DNA of 64,000 nucleotides from a virus: positions 21,072 to 85,071 of the IMG/VR virus record IMGVR_UViG_3300036785_000488; one strand, given 5' to 3'. Shown here in pieces: positions 7,170 to 15,641 of the stretch. The notes beneath the pieces were generated by a model that was not told the origin of the DNA, made no database searches, and saw only the letters and a list, made by a program, of their open reading frames with translations. Within the stretch, counting starts at the first letter, position 1. Each line of letters begins with the position of its first letter. The position numbers and the translations under genes were made by a program.

Positions 7170-10019
7170 TCAACCTCCTGTGGCTTTGAAGTGTGCGGCG
7201 AGTTCGTTGATCGACAGCGCACGGTTGTAGATAGCGACGTGCGCCAGGTCTCCGGTCATCCACTGCGTCGTGCGCGCGCCGCGGCCCATGCGCCAGTACA
7301 AGGCTGCTTGAGCTTGACGCGCTGTTAGCTGAGTAGTGGTTCTCAGTGCACCATCTCGGTAGATGTAGAGATTCGTACCGTCAAAGATGAAGGCACCGTG
7401 GTGCCAGTTACCGTCAGCGGTGCTTGCAACATCTTGAGGAGCGTTCTGCGGCCCGCCCCAACAGATTCCGTTCAACAAGCCAGTGGTCGGCCATGAACTC
7501 AGCGATGCGTTATACGTCCCCGTTGGAGTACCGGTGGTCGAACTGTTCAACTCCACCATAACGCCGCCTGTCGAAGTCGATTGAATGCGGTACCACAACT
7601 CGATGGTGAACGGCGTGCCGTAGACGACTGTCTCTGCGACTGTCTCGACCAGTGAACCACCCGTACCGTCGAAGTGCGCCGATCCAGGACTAGCTCCCCA
7701 GGGATCAGCACCACCGAAGATGACGACGCCGTACAACTGAGCCGTCTTGCTTGCACCCGAGGAGTCAGCAGCAGTGGTCGAGTGGAGTGCTTCGTTGAGC
7801 TTCCAGTACGCAGCAGGGGCTGACTGTAGGACGGCGGCACTGTACGAAGTGTTGAGGTTCGTCACCTGCATGCCCGCCTTGACGTTCATGGCAATCGAGT
7901 TCGTCGGGACCCCTCTGCCGGTGTTGTAGTGCTGTGCGATCTCAGTCGGAGTCAGAGGGCGGTTGTAGACAGCCATGTGCGACAGACTGCCGAGAAGTGA
8001 CCCCCACTGACGGTTTGAGTACCCGAGTCGCCAGTAGCCCATAGGCATCGTGAACGGTTGCTGACCGGCGAGAGCCTGCTGCGCCCGCAGTGATCCGTTC
8101 CGATAGATCTGTCCTGTTGTCGTCGCAGCGTTGTACACGTACACCAGGTGGTACCACTGATTGTCCGAGGAGACTTCACCCGCCCCAGCGATCCCTGAAC
8201 CGGTGGAACCGAAGATGTATCCGTAGGATCCTCCCGACCACAGACCAGTCGTGGCTGAACGTACAGCGTTATTGCTCGGGTTGTTGGCAGGGCTGGCGAC
8301 GGTCGGACCTTCGGGGAGGAAGTCCATGAACCCGGTACCGATTGTGTTGCTCCTGAACCAACACTCGATGCTGAACGAGTTGGGTATCTGTTCCTGGTAG
8401 TTCCTGACGATCTGGTTCGACGCAGCGGCACCTGTCCCAGTCACAGCGTCCGTTGTGCTCCAAGGATCGGTTGCGCCAATGGTGAGCGTTGAACCGATGA
8501 CCGTTGTGCCTCCAGGCGGCTGTGTATTGAGCCGCCAGTACAGATCGGGGTTCGATGACCGCACGGCGCTGGCGTAGAGCGCAGCGGTTGGGAGTGGGGG
8601 AGCAGCGGTGTAGTGGCTGATGATCTCGGCATACGGGAGCGCCCGACCGTACGCCGCCACGAAGCACAGGTTCCCCATGAACGGGTTCGCCGCTCCCTGA
8701 CTCACTCCCCGACCGACATGCCAGCAGCCCTGGAATGGGACAGGCACCGTGGCGTTCGTTGCCGAGGCAAGTACACCGTCGACATAGAACGACCACGTCT
8801 GAATACCGTCGTACGTGGCAGCAATGTGATGCCAGCCACCGTCACCCGCTGTGGCGGGGCCGATCTGAGGGCCGAGAACGGAAGCACCGCCACCACCTGT
8901 TCCAGACGGGGGATTAACGCGGGCGAACGTGTTCACTCCTACACCCGGTCCCTGGAGAAGGATCGACGGTCCATAACTGGGATTGCTGGTTGGGAATCCG
9001 GTGGTGTCCACGTTGAACTCCATCGGTACGGATGAGATTGACCCAGTAGTCGCCGGGTTGGTCTGCATCCAGAACTCCATGGTGTATGCGCCACCACGGG
9101 GCCAGGGCTGGGTCGGATTCTGGAGAAGGTGACTGATGTTGGGGGCGGCACCTGTCCCGTTGAAGTACGCCGCACGGTGACCGCCCCACGGGTCCAGGGC
9201 AGTACCGAAGGCCACGGTGCCGAACACCTTGGCGTCAGCCGGTGCGACGTTCAGGGGCCAGAACAACTGGTTCGGGTTCGACGCTTGCACCGCCGCCTGG
9301 TAGACCGACCAACCGTCGACCATTGCCACAGACAGGCTGGACGTGGCAGCCATGTTGGGACCGTTGGACCACCAGTCGTCCGGTTCGGGATCCAGGATCG
9401 ACTCACTGACGAGATCGACCTCGGGGAACCAGTCGGCCTGGGAGGTCACCACGGTCTCACCGGTCATGATGACTGTGGCCTGCACCAGGTCGTCGGCGGT
9501 GACACTCATGTCACCCTCTCCAACGAGAGTGACGCTCGGCGTGGTGGTGATCGGGATCGTGTCGGGCGTGAGCGTCGTGGTGGCCTGCATGCCGACCTGG
9601 ACGGCCACATCAGGTGTGAGCGGCGGCGGGGGCAGGGGCGAAGGCGCGGGGGTGTACACCTCCCCGGTGAACTCAAAGATCCAAGCAGTGTCCCAGGCGT
9701 CGGCTGGCCCAGCGACGAGCGGACTCTGGCCGACCAGTGCGTAAACCGCTTGGAGGCCCTGAGACAGCACAGTATCTGCCGGGGCGTTGGGATCGAAGTT
9801 CTGCCGAGACGGCACGTTGAAGAGCACCTCGGTGCCAGGAACCAGCGGCACCATCTCGACCACCTGACGCTCACCGTCGAGCGGGCCGTCCTGGAGGAGC
9901 ATCATCACCGGAGTGCCGACCGGGCCGACATGGGCGGCGGCGAAGAGCGTCGAGCTGGCAGCGAGGTTGACCGACACGACATTGAGAGCCGAGGTCGCAG
10001 CCAACGTGACCGTGGTCAT
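7170..10019 (-). CDS. Large surface protein with three LamG/concanavalin-like domains
   Basis: 949 aa. The N-terminus and residues about 130-230 contain repeated strands of the form TVTLAATSALNV, also seen in the proteins at 26523 and 54630. Three LamG-type jelly rolls follow (roughly 240-480, 480-705, 730-949). Each opens with Asn-Pro-x-x-x-(Tyr/Phe)-Trp-x-Leu-Asn and carries DPWG, EFW/ELWY, a Gly-x-Trp-His-His strand and a final AxYNRALxxxEIxxHY signature. Such domains bind sugars or glycoproteins, so a fibre or head-decoration role at the virion surface is likely. The start lies seven bases after a TACACT -10, suggesting a leaderless message. Confidence 0.82.
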   Translation of the reverse strand: MTTVTLAATSALNVVSVNLAASSTLFAAAHVGPVGTPVMMLLQDGPLDGERQVVEMVPLVPGTEVLFNVPSRQNFDPNAPADTVLSQGLQAVYALVGQSPLVAGPADAWDTAWIFEFTGEVYTPAPSPLPPPPLTPDVAVQVGMQATTTLTPDTIPITTTPSVTLVGEGDMSVTADDLVQATVIMTGETVVTSQADWFPEVDLVSESILDPEPDDWWSNGPNMAATSSLSVAMVDGWSVYQAAVQASNPNQLFWPLNVAPADAKVFGTVAFGTALDPWGGHRAAYFNGTGAAPNISHLLQNPTQPWPRGGAYTMEFWMQTNPATTGSISSVPMEFNVDTTGFPTSNPSYGPSILLQGPGVGVNTFARVNPPSGTGGGGASVLGPQIGPATAGDGGWHHIAATYDGIQTWSFYVDGVLASATNATVPVPFQGCWHVGRGVSQGAANPFMGNLCFVAAYGRALPYAEIISHYTAAPPLPTAALYASAVRSSNPDLYWRLNTQPPGGTTVIGSTLTIGATDPWSTTDAVTGTGAAASNQIVRNYQEQIPNSFSIECWFRSNTIGTGFMDFLPEGPTVASPANNPSNNAVRSATTGLWSGGSYGYIFGSTGSGIAGAGEVSSDNQWYHLVYVYNAATTTGQIYRNGSLRAQQALAGQQPFTMPMGYWRLGYSNRQWGSLLGSLSHMAVYNRPLTPTEIAQHYNTGRGVPTNSIAMNVKAGMQVTNLNTSYSAAVLQSAPAAYWKLNEALHSTTAADSSGASKTAQLYGVVIFGGADPWGASPGSAHFDGTGGSLVETVAETVVYGTPFTIELWYRIQSTSTGGVMVELNSSTTGTPTGTYNASLSSWPTTGLLNGICWGGPQNAPQDVASTADGNWHHGAFIFDGTNLYIYRDGALRTTTQLTARQAQAALYWRMGRGARTTQWMTGDLAHVAIYNRALSINELAAHFKATGG

Positions 10020-10083
10020 TGAACCGAGTGTACGAAGCCCTCAGTGCTCAACCGAGGACACGCGTGAAAAAAATTTCTCGGAG
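10020..10083 (-). promoter_or_regulatory. Putative leaderless promoter of the LamG gene
   Basis: On the minus strand TACACT is followed by seven nucleotides and the ATG at 10019. A weak TCGGTT lies near the expected -35 distance. An A/T-rich run (GAAATTTTTTTCA) lies further upstream. Spacing to the start codon matches the other leaderless promoters; the -35 is not convincing. Confidence 0.5.
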
Positions 10084-10167
10084 CTACCTACGCCGTCTGA
10101 TCATGAGCGTGCTCACCACAATCCAGACCGCCAGGCCCAGAGCAAGGATGACGATCAGGAGATGCGC
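10084..10167 (-). other. In-frame hydrophobic/RRRR tail after the TAA of the proline-rich gene
   Basis: Directly after TAA 10168-10170 the same frame stays open for 27 codons and encodes a strong membrane segment (LIVILALGLAVWIVVSTLM) followed by Ile and four Arg, ending at TAG 10084-10086. No ATG, GTG or TTG opens it. It looks like a C-terminal membrane anchor reached by stop-codon readthrough, a separate peptide with a CTG start, or a relic of a longer gene. Confidence 0.45.
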
Positions 10168-10710
10168 TTACTTGACCGGCGAGACGTACTCGGGTGGGCT
10201 GAACGGCGGCAGGTTGCCCGTCAGGAACGCCACCAGCTTCTCCTTCAACTCGTCGGTCCACTCACCGTCACCACCGTCGCCGCCCAGCGGCGGCAACACG
10301 ATGGGGTGCGCCGGAACGACCGGGATGTAGATCGGGTGCTCAGGGCTGAGTCCTGAGTCGGGCGGCGGCGGCACCGGGATGTAGATCGGCGGCGTCGGGA
10401 AAGGCTCGTTGGCCCCGCCCCAGGTGCCCAGTGGCGGCAAGCCACCAGGTGCAATCGGGTGCGACGGCCCCGGCTGTGGTCCCGGCCCACCGATGTCGAC
10501 GTACTCAGGAGGCTGACCACCCCAGGTACCCAGCGGCGGCAGCGTCGGGAAGTAGATGGGCGGTGTCGGGAACGGCTCGTTTCCACCACCCCAGATACCT
10601 GGAGGGAAGACATCAGGCGGCGGGTCTACCGGCAGATAGATCGGGGGCATGGGGTGGGCGTCAGCGGGGGCGGGGACGTACGCCTCAACGACTACGAACT
10701 GCTTGGGCAT
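10168..10710 (-). CDS. Proline-rich repeat protein
   Basis: 180 aa, about one quarter Pro. Repeated units such as PFPTPPIYFP, PPLGTWGG and SHPIAPGG occur at least three times and predict an extended polyproline rod. The C-terminus turns helical (WTDELKEKLVAFL). Similar Pro-rich HPIAPGG-type proteins occur in actinophages, usually near structural genes; their role is not established. AAGGA lies about 12 bases before the ATG. The in-frame membrane segment after its stop is annotated separately. Confidence 0.75.
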   Translation of the reverse strand: MPKQFVVVEAYVPAPADAHPMPPIYLPVDPPPDVFPPGIWGGGNEPFPTPPIYFPTLPPLGTWGGQPPEYVDIGGPGPQPGPSHPIAPGGLPPLGTWGGANEPFPTPPIYIPVPPPPDSGLSPEHPIYIPVVPAHPIVLPPLGGDGGDGEWTDELKEKLVAFLTGNLPPFSPPEYVSPVK

Positions 10711-10769
10711 GGGCTGGTCCTTTCGTTCAGGCTCAGTCTTACAGGCGTGGCTTAACGCAGCGTGACCAC

Positions 10770-12242
10770 TCAGTCCATGGTCCGACGAACCGCATCCTCG
10801 GCACGGTTGGGGTCCACTTTTCGGAGGCCCTCGGCCCGCTCGGCCCCGAAGAGCCGCGCCAGCACGCCCGCCTGGGTGCGTCCCTCGACGGTCACCTTCA
10901 AGAAGTCTCGGTTGTCCTGGATCTCCTTGACGCTCTGCGTCATCCGCATGAATCGGTCCAATTCGGACGACAGGTTGGCGTCGGGGTAGCCGCCCTGGAG
11001 CTGCTCGGAGAAGAAGCCGAAGGCGACCCGCTGGCCCTGCATCTCCAAGAGGCTGTGCAGAATCGACATCAGTTGATCACGATTCCGTATCTGAATCGGG
11101 ATCGAGTACTTGCACGACGAGCCAAGTTCAAAGAGAGGACACACTGCGGCGAGCGAGCACGAGTCGCATTGACGCAGCCCAGCTCCATTCATGACGGCGA
11201 CGTCGTTGGTGACCTCGACAGTGCCCGTCCCGTTCGGATTCTCCATGACGGTGGTGTGCGGGCGGAAATCGAACACCGGCAGAGGCCGGATGACGTCGGG
11301 CAGGTGCGACCCGTTTGAAGCGGGTTCAGGAGCTAAGTGATCAACTGCCTGTTCGGGCAGAGGCGCAGTTTCCGGGGGAGTCGGATGTCCATTTGCAGTT
11401 GATCCATTACGTCGTTTGAGCAGCTTGGCGCGTTGCGGCCCCTCCATGGACTGCTCCATTTGCCGCCAGGCCCATACCGTGTAGCGGGCGACCTCGTCGG
11501 AGTCGTCGTTGACAATTTTGTCAGCGTCGAACCCGGCGGCAGTGAAGTGGCTGCGGTGCCGACGGCGGATCTTCTCCTTGTCGTCAGCCGGATACCGGCG
11601 CAGCCGGTTCTCATCCCAGATCATGGTTTCTCCAAAGCGCGTAGGAGAAATCCACGAGGACGAGACGAGCGTCGAGTACAGCCCTCCTGGGGCGTCGTAA
11701 GGGTGCGAGAACGACAGCCCATGCAGGTTGATCTTGGTCCGACGCACGAGGGACGAGAGCACGTTCTGGGTCCGGTCCTCAACCGGCGGGACGCCGAGAT
11801 TGGGGTGCTTCTCGACCATGGTTCGGAGAAGAGGCGCGCCCCAGTCCTCGTGCCATACCGGGACGAACTTGTCGTCGGCCACACCCGCCCAGACCTCACG
11901 CTGGCGCAGCACCCAGTCCAGACCCAGGCTCCCGGCGTCGTATTCGGTGAAGAAGGCGATCCTCTCCAGGTTGTCCTGGACGAAGCCCAGGTAGGCCGAG
12001 AGGAACTCCTCGTGCTCGGTCTGGCTCCAGTTCTTGCGCTCGGTCGCAGAGCTGCCCGACATGACGAAGATCTTCTGCTCATCGGGGAAGACGTCAGCTA
12101 GTAACCAAGGTTGTTTAGTGATTCGTGGCTGGAGGTGGAGGTAGTTGACGGCGACGTGCGGCACGCCCTCGGCGGCGAGGAGCTTGCGCCAAGCCGGGGT
12201 CTCGGCCCCGGCGAAGTACAACTCAAGATGACGCAGGCTCAT
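10770..12242 (-). CDS. 490-aa protein of unknown function with C-terminal Cys cluster
   Basis: Residues 1-270 look like one alpha/beta domain with conserved-looking blocks (FVMSGSSATERKNW, FTEYDAG, PVWHEDWG, INLHGLSFSHPYDAP, RFGETMIWDENRLRRYP). The spacing is compatible with a TIM-barrel enzyme, but I cannot name the family. A linker (about 275-350) leads to a C-terminal domain beginning CDSCSLAAVCP...C, a probable four-Cys metal site, then a helical region with GGYPDANLSSELDRF. The second domain resembles segments found next to terminase or packaging genes in some actinophages; that is a weak impression. ATG 12242 overlaps the upstream stop. Confidence 0.72.
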   Translation of the reverse strand: MSLRHLELYFAGAETPAWRKLLAAEGVPHVAVNYLHLQPRITKQPWLLADVFPDEQKIFVMSGSSATERKNWSQTEHEEFLSAYLGFVQDNLERIAFFTEYDAGSLGLDWVLRQREVWAGVADDKFVPVWHEDWGAPLLRTMVEKHPNLGVPPVEDRTQNVLSSLVRRTKINLHGLSFSHPYDAPGGLYSTLVSSSWISPTRFGETMIWDENRLRRYPADDKEKIRRRHRSHFTAAGFDADKIVNDDSDEVARYTVWAWRQMEQSMEGPQRAKLLKRRNGSTANGHPTPPETAPLPEQAVDHLAPEPASNGSHLPDVIRPLPVFDFRPHTTVMENPNGTGTVEVTNDVAVMNGAGLRQCDSCSLAAVCPLFELGSSCKYSIPIQIRNRDQLMSILHSLLEMQGQRVAFGFFSEQLQGGYPDANLSSELDRFMRMTQSVKEIQDNRDFLKVTVEGRTQAGVLARLFGAERAEGLRKVDPNRAEDAVRRTMD

Positions 12243-12448
12243 GGCTTCTTCAGACTCTCAGACGCCTGGATGAACGCCTTGGACAGGTAGCGACGGGCGG
12301 TCTCCTTGGCTGAGACCCGCATCTCCTCACGGGCTGCCCGCACCGCTTCTCGGAGGTCCTTTGCCACCTGGTGGGCCTCCCTGGTGGCCTGCTCTAAGGC
12401 AAGCCGCTCTGTGGTGATCGCCATCACTTCTTCTGGGTCAGGACTCAT
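12239..12448 (-). CDS. Small coiled-coil protein
   Basis: 69 aa, almost wholly helical and charged, with heptad-like Leu/Ala/Val spacing from residue 10 to 60. It is coupled to the 490-aa protein by an ATGA overlap and overlaps the end of the upstream tagged gene by 11 bases. Possibly a partner of the 490-aa protein. No family recognised. Confidence 0.65.
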   Translation of the reverse strand: MSPDPEEVMAITTERLALEQATREAHQVAKDLREAVRAAREEMRVSAKETARRYLSKAFIQASESLKKP

Positions 12449-12899
12449 GGAGCGGATCCCGGTGTACGTCGGCCTTCACTGAAGGACCGTAATAGCCAAA
12501 TTCATTGAGGTCATCCCCGGCAAAGCGGACGTGGTGAGCGGGCACCTGGGCCTTGAGCGTGGGCAGATCCTGCTTCGGATCGTCGGGATGCTTGGCGTGC
12601 TCGGCGGCGTACCGGGCACTGAGCGTCACCCAGTCCCCGTGGTTAATGTGACCGACGCCCCTGGGGGCGGCTCGGTAGATGGTGGCGGTGTGGTCGGGGT
12701 TGCCGCGGGCGGCACGGATCTGGCGGATCGACTCCTGGGGGTGTGCTGTCCCGGTGAAGTGGTGGGGCTTCTCGTAGACATCGAGGCCATGCATGAAGTT
12801 GCCGGGTTCGGTCAGGTCGTGCAGTGGCGGGCCATCAGAGGTCGGGATGTGCCCGCCCTGGTAGTCCTCAAACTGCTCCCCTAGAGCTTCTCGGCTCAT
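12438..12899 (-). CDS. Tagged ADP-ribosyltransferase-like protein
   Basis: 153 aa. Begins with the cassette peptide in the variant form Met-Ser-Arg-Glu-Ala-Leu-Gly-Glu-Gln-Phe. The C-terminal domain (about 60-153) has the ART-like order: Arg-Gly-Asn-Pro-Asp...Thr-Ile-Tyr-Arg-Ala-Ala-Pro (NAD-binding Arg), GDWVTLSARYAAEH (STS-like strand), and a final FAGDDLNEFGYYG near where the catalytic Glu of such enzymes sits. The family transfers ADP-ribose from NAD to host targets, so this may be a host take-over effector. Activity is inferred. ATGA overlap with the upstream gene. Confidence 0.72.
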   Translation of the reverse strand: MSREALGEQFEDYQGGHIPTSDGPPLHDLTEPGNFMHGLDVYEKPHHFTGTAHPQESIRQIRAARGNPDHTATIYRAAPRGVGHINHGDWVTLSARYAAEHAKHPDDPKQDLPTLKAQVPAHHVRFAGDDLNEFGYYGPSVKADVHRDPLHES

Positions 12900-13240
12900 T
12901 CGTAATCCTCAGACCGAGGGCGTCTTCCTTCAGCCACAAGCGAGAGGCGCGAAGACTTCACAGGATCATGTGTCTTATAGCTCTTCCATCCCTGCTTTTC
13001 TGTCTGTGCCAATGCCAGATCCCCCTCCACCGTTTCAAAACCAGGATCACGATGAAGTTTCAGTCCTTGCGTGTGGACTTTCCAAACATCTACACCCGTA
13101 TGGCTTTTGAGCGGCTCCGTCGACATAAAGACAGCATCCCCCACTCCTTTGCGAAGACCCTGACGTTGAATGCTCTCTCGATTCGTCGGATAAGAGATGT
13201 GGTACATGAACTGCTGTGGACTGAGTGCTTCGTGACTCAT
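12896..13240 (-). CDS. Tagged ART/KptA-like protein
   Basis: 114 aa. Tag MSHEALSPQQF is followed at once by a domain starting HISYPTNRESIQRQGLRKG and then Val-Phe-Met-Ser-Thr-Glu-Pro. This His-x-Ser/Thr...Ile...Gly-Leu...Val-Phe-x-Ser pattern is seen in ADP-ribosyltransferase-fold proteins including RNA 2'-phosphotransferases. It is short, so the fold call is tentative. ATGA overlaps join it to both tagged neighbours. Confidence 0.68.
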   Translation of the reverse strand: MSHEALSPQQFMYHISYPTNRESIQRQGLRKGVGDAVFMSTEPLKSHTGVDVWKVHTQGLKLHRDPGFETVEGDLALAQTEKQGWKSYKTHDPVKSSRLSLVAEGRRPRSEDYE

Positions 13241-13617
13241 GCCGGTTCCCAGTCCCCTGCTGTGGCATCGATCCGCAGCCGTTTGGGCAACCGCTCACCC
13301 AATGAACGCGCCCAGGCTTCACCCTCCCCCGTCCGGTCGGACGAATGCCGAGGAGGGCGCACACCACGGGTCTCGGCGGCGATCCCCTGGGCATGACGGT
13401 ACACAGCGGTGGCGATGCCCTGGCGTCGCACCTCTGGGGAGGTCGCGATGTTGCCGATCTCCCCGGTCTTGTGATGCCACATGATCATGCCCACGTTCGT
13501 CGCACCGCCGCCACCGTACGCCCGCACCTCATGATGAGAGCTACCCCCCATCTCCCTGGGCGTGGCCTTCTTGAAGACGTAGTGAAACTGCTCCGGGTTC
13601 AGAGCACGGTGGCTCAC
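13237..13617 (-). CDS. Tagged GNAT-like acetyltransferase
   Basis: 126 aa from GTG 13617. Tag MSHRALNPEQF, then a compact N-acetyltransferase-like core: strand Met-Ile-Met-Trp-His, then GEIGNIATSPEVRRQGIATA (acetyl-CoA-binding motif A of the form Q/RxxGxA/G at about residues 70-80) and a helix of His-Ala-Gln-Gly-Ile. The family acetylates small molecules or proteins. The core is shorter than a full GNAT domain, so it may be a reduced version. Overlaps the membrane-protein gene upstream by four bases. Confidence 0.75.
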   Translation of the reverse strand: MSHRALNPEQFHYVFKKATPREMGGSSHHEVRAYGGGGATNVGMIMWHHKTGEIGNIATSPEVRRQGIATAVYRHAQGIAAETRGVRPPRHSSDRTGEGEAWARSLGERLPKRLRIDATAGDWEPA

Positions 13618-13817
13618 ACCGGCTGGCGCGGTCCCCGTGCCCTGCCGTCAACGAGGTAGAAGGCCCCGATGGCGATGTCGACCAGGAAGCTCAGGAACGC
13701 CGCCATGAACCATGTGTACCACCAAGTGCTCCAAAGCTGGCCGGTGGCCGACGCACTGGCGATGATGCCCAGGACGACGAGCACGATGGCTCCTACAATG
13801 AAAAGTCGGAAATACAT
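13614..13817 (-). CDS. Small two-pass membrane protein
   Basis: 67 aa with two hydrophobic segments (about residues 3-23 and 33-56) separated by a short Trp-rich loop, and a basic C-terminus. It sits inside the tagged-gene cassette but lacks the tag. It could be a small holin-like or accessory membrane protein; there is no family match I can name. Confidence 0.68.
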   Translation of the reverse strand: MYFRLFIVGAIVLVVLGIIASASATGQLWSTWWYTWFMAAFLSFLVDIAIGAFYLVDGRARGPRQPV

Positions 13818-13829
13818 CCCGGCTCCTTT

Positions 13830-14378
13830 CTATTTCTGCAATCGATGTACGACCGTGCGGTGGTGGCCCTCGGCCAGCCAGCGGGTGCCGCCGTGTTCAT
13901 AGTGCTCGGGCAGATACGGGATGCCTTCTGGGTGTTCCTCTACGGGCTGGGCGTAGAGGCTGCCACCGGCAGAGCGTTCCTCTCTCACCCGTCGAGCAGC
14001 CGGATGCCCGAAGTCTTCAAAATGCTCGGGCGGTCCCTCCTCGGCGTAACGGCGCAGCGTCGGCGTGTGCAGGTGGCGCTGCGAGGTCATCACCCGCCCA
14101 CGGGGATAGCTGAAGTCACTCTCCTGCTGCTCCTGGTAGCCCTCGGTGGCGATGTGTGGGGCGTCAACACCTCGTTTGGTTTGATGAATATCGGCCCGGT
14201 GCATGACGTGCTTGGCGACGCGTCCGGTGATCACCTTGGGCACCTCTGATCCTCCGAGGGAGGGATGCAGCCCCATCTCATGCGCCACCGGACCCAGGTG
14301 CTCCTTGCCCTCATCGATCTCTGAAATGTCCTTCATGATGAGGTGGAACTGCTCGGCGTTCAGTGCTCGATGACTCAT
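13830..14378 (-). CDS. Tagged protein with ParB/Srx-like C-terminus
   Basis: 182 aa. Tag MSHRALNAEQF. The middle is polar and low in obvious structure. The C-terminus has Gly-Gly-Thr-Arg-Trp-Leu-Ala-Glu-Gly-His-His-Arg, similar to the DGHHR phosphate-binding box of ParB/sulfiredoxin folds and to the last gene of this cassette (16416-16688). Function uncertain. ATGA overlap upstream. Confidence 0.66.
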   Translation of the reverse strand: MSHRALNAEQFHLIMKDISEIDEGKEHLGPVAHEMGLHPSLGGSEVPKVITGRVAKHVMHRADIHQTKRGVDAPHIATEGYQEQQESDFSYPRGRVMTSQRHLHTPTLRRYAEEGPPEHFEDFGHPAARRVREERSAGGSLYAQPVEEHPEGIPYLPEHYEHGGTRWLAEGHHRTVVHRLQK

Positions 14379-15001
14379 CGCAGATGCGGGTACTCCTTCC
14401 GCACATGCTCGGGGATCTGCTCCCCGCGCTGGTGAGCTTCGGTGACGTAGTCCTCATGCGTCTTGAAACCAGACCGGTGAGGGACGATGGCCGAGATGTG
14501 TTCTCGTTCGTCCTCGGGCTTGTATGCCCCCTCGGCGGCGTTGACGTAGAAGATGCCCCGGCGCATTTTCTGGCCTTTGGCCTTCAACCCTGCCTGCACC
14601 GCATTGGCCCGGACATCGGACATCGGCTCCGTGGAGCTACGGCGAGGCCAATCGGCCATCTCCCCGCGAGGGATTCCTTCTCGGATATTCCAGTCTGTCC
14701 CTGGTCCGCGAGAGGGATGAATGCGGGGAGTGTTCGTCATGGGGGCGGTGATGTGACCGCCGTAGAGTTCGGCAGTCGGGGAGTCTTTGATGCGTTGCTC
14801 TCGCGTCTCAGCCACATTGTGACCAGCGATGCGCGCCGAAAGAGCATCAACGGCTGCCTCACGGGTCCCCACATGGAAGGGCTGATCCTGGTGGCCGATG
14901 ATCCCCGTCGGTGTGCCGTGGAACCATGTACCGGGCTGCGACTCAAACTCCTGGCGAGTCATCTCATGGAACTGCTGAGGGCTAAGAGCGCGATGACTCA
15001 C
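14375..15001 (-). CDS. Tagged protein, possible ART-like fold
   Basis: 208 aa from GTG 15001. Tag MSHRALSPQQF, then TWFHGTPTG and FHVGTREAAVDALSARI (about residues 24-58). The His-Gly-Thr...His-x-Gly-Thr-x-x-Ala-Ala layout recalls the NAD-binding start of ADP-ribosyltransferase-fold proteins. The C-terminal half is polar, with RGIFYVNAAEGAY near residue 150. Function tentative. Overlaps both neighbours by four bases. Confidence 0.65.
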   Translation of the reverse strand: MSHRALSPQQFHEMTRQEFESQPGTWFHGTPTGIIGHQDQPFHVGTREAAVDALSARIAGHNVAETREQRIKDSPTAELYGGHITAPMTNTPRIHPSRGPGTDWNIREGIPRGEMADWPRRSSTEPMSDVRANAVQAGLKAKGQKMRRGIFYVNAAEGAYKPEDEREHISAIVPHRSGFKTHEDYVTEAHQRGEQIPEHVRKEYPHLR

Positions 15002-15156
15002 TTGTACCGCTCCGGGTCAAAGAGGGTTTGCTGCTCCTCGATGGGATGAAGAGGCCCAGCCTTTCTCAGCCATGGGGCTTCTTCGTAGAGATGGTGCTCC
15101 TCACAGTAAGGACAATGCTGCCCGAACTGCTCTGAACTAAGAGCGCGATGACTCAC
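14998..15156 (-). CDS. Tagged 52-aa Cys-rich protein
   Basis: GTG 15156 gives MSHRALSSEQF followed by CPYCEEHH, a single Cys-x-x-Cys...His-His metal-type group, and a polar tail. It is one of the clearest cases of the shared peptide on a minimal second part. At DNA level its first 18 bases after GTG match those of the 14375-15001 gene exactly, while the next codons differ. Confidence 0.7.
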   Translation of the reverse strand: MSHRALSSEQFGQHCPYCEEHHLYEEAPWLRKAGPLHPIEEQQTLFDPERYK

Positions 15157-15424
15157 GGTGCTTCTTCACGTTGTGACGCTGCATGCGCTGCTCTTGATGA
15201 CGGCGTGCCTCGGCCTTGATCGGCCTCAGAGCACGGTTCCCTTCTTCCTTGGAGTAGGCCAACGGAGGGTTATCGGGGTTGAACAGACGGCCCTGTCGGA
15301 GGCCCTCGTTCTCCTTCTCCGGTTCAACCACCTGAGGGTTGGTTTCACGCATACGTTGCTCAAGCGACGACCCCGGTACCGGCGTGGTGGCGAACTGCTT
15401 GGAGAGGACCCAGTGCTGTGTCAC
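15137..15424 (-). CDS. Tagged basic protein (variant tag)
   Basis: 95 aa. I use GTG 15424, giving Met-Thr-Gln-His-Trp-Val-Leu-Ser-Lys-Gln-Phe, which aligns with the cassette tag at Leu-Ser-x-x-Gln-Phe. The body is polar, then strongly basic (about residues 65-95). A GAAGG lies about seven bases upstream of the GTG. Function unknown. Confidence 0.6.
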   Translation of the reverse strand: MTQHWVLSKQFATTPVPGSSLEQRMRETNPQVVEPEKENEGLRQGRLFNPDNPPLAYSKEEGNRALRPIKAEARRHQEQRMQRHNVKKHRESSRS

Positions 15425-15431
15425 TGCGCCT

Positions 15432-15641
15432 TCACGCCTCTTCTTCTTCCTCACCAGGTTCAGTACCTGAGGGCTGCCGGTGCTCGGCGGTGTAGTCGTG
15501 AGAGAAAGCGGGCCGATACACGTTCGACGTCAGGTTCTGAATGCCACGCACGCGCGCTGCCAGCCCGTCCATGTTCCCCTGACCGATGATGTTCTGCTCG
15601 GTGTAGAACTGCTTGTTCGACAATGCTTCACTGGCGCTCAT
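15432..15641 (-). CDS. Tagged small protein (69 aa)
   Basis: ATG 15641 makes an ATGA overlap with the HAD-like gene and gives MSASEALSNKQF, a one-residue-longer form of the tag. The body is Asn/Gly/Gln-rich with a Glu5 C-terminus. No family recognised. Confidence 0.62.
   Translation of the reverse strand: MSASEALSNKQFYTEQNIIGQGNMDGLAARVRGIQNLTSNVYRPAFSHDYTAEHRQPSGTEPGEEEEEA

Noticed and set aside
9129-10022. 297-aa plus-strand open frame
   Set aside because: Antisense to the LamG protein; Gly/Arg-rich shadow composition.
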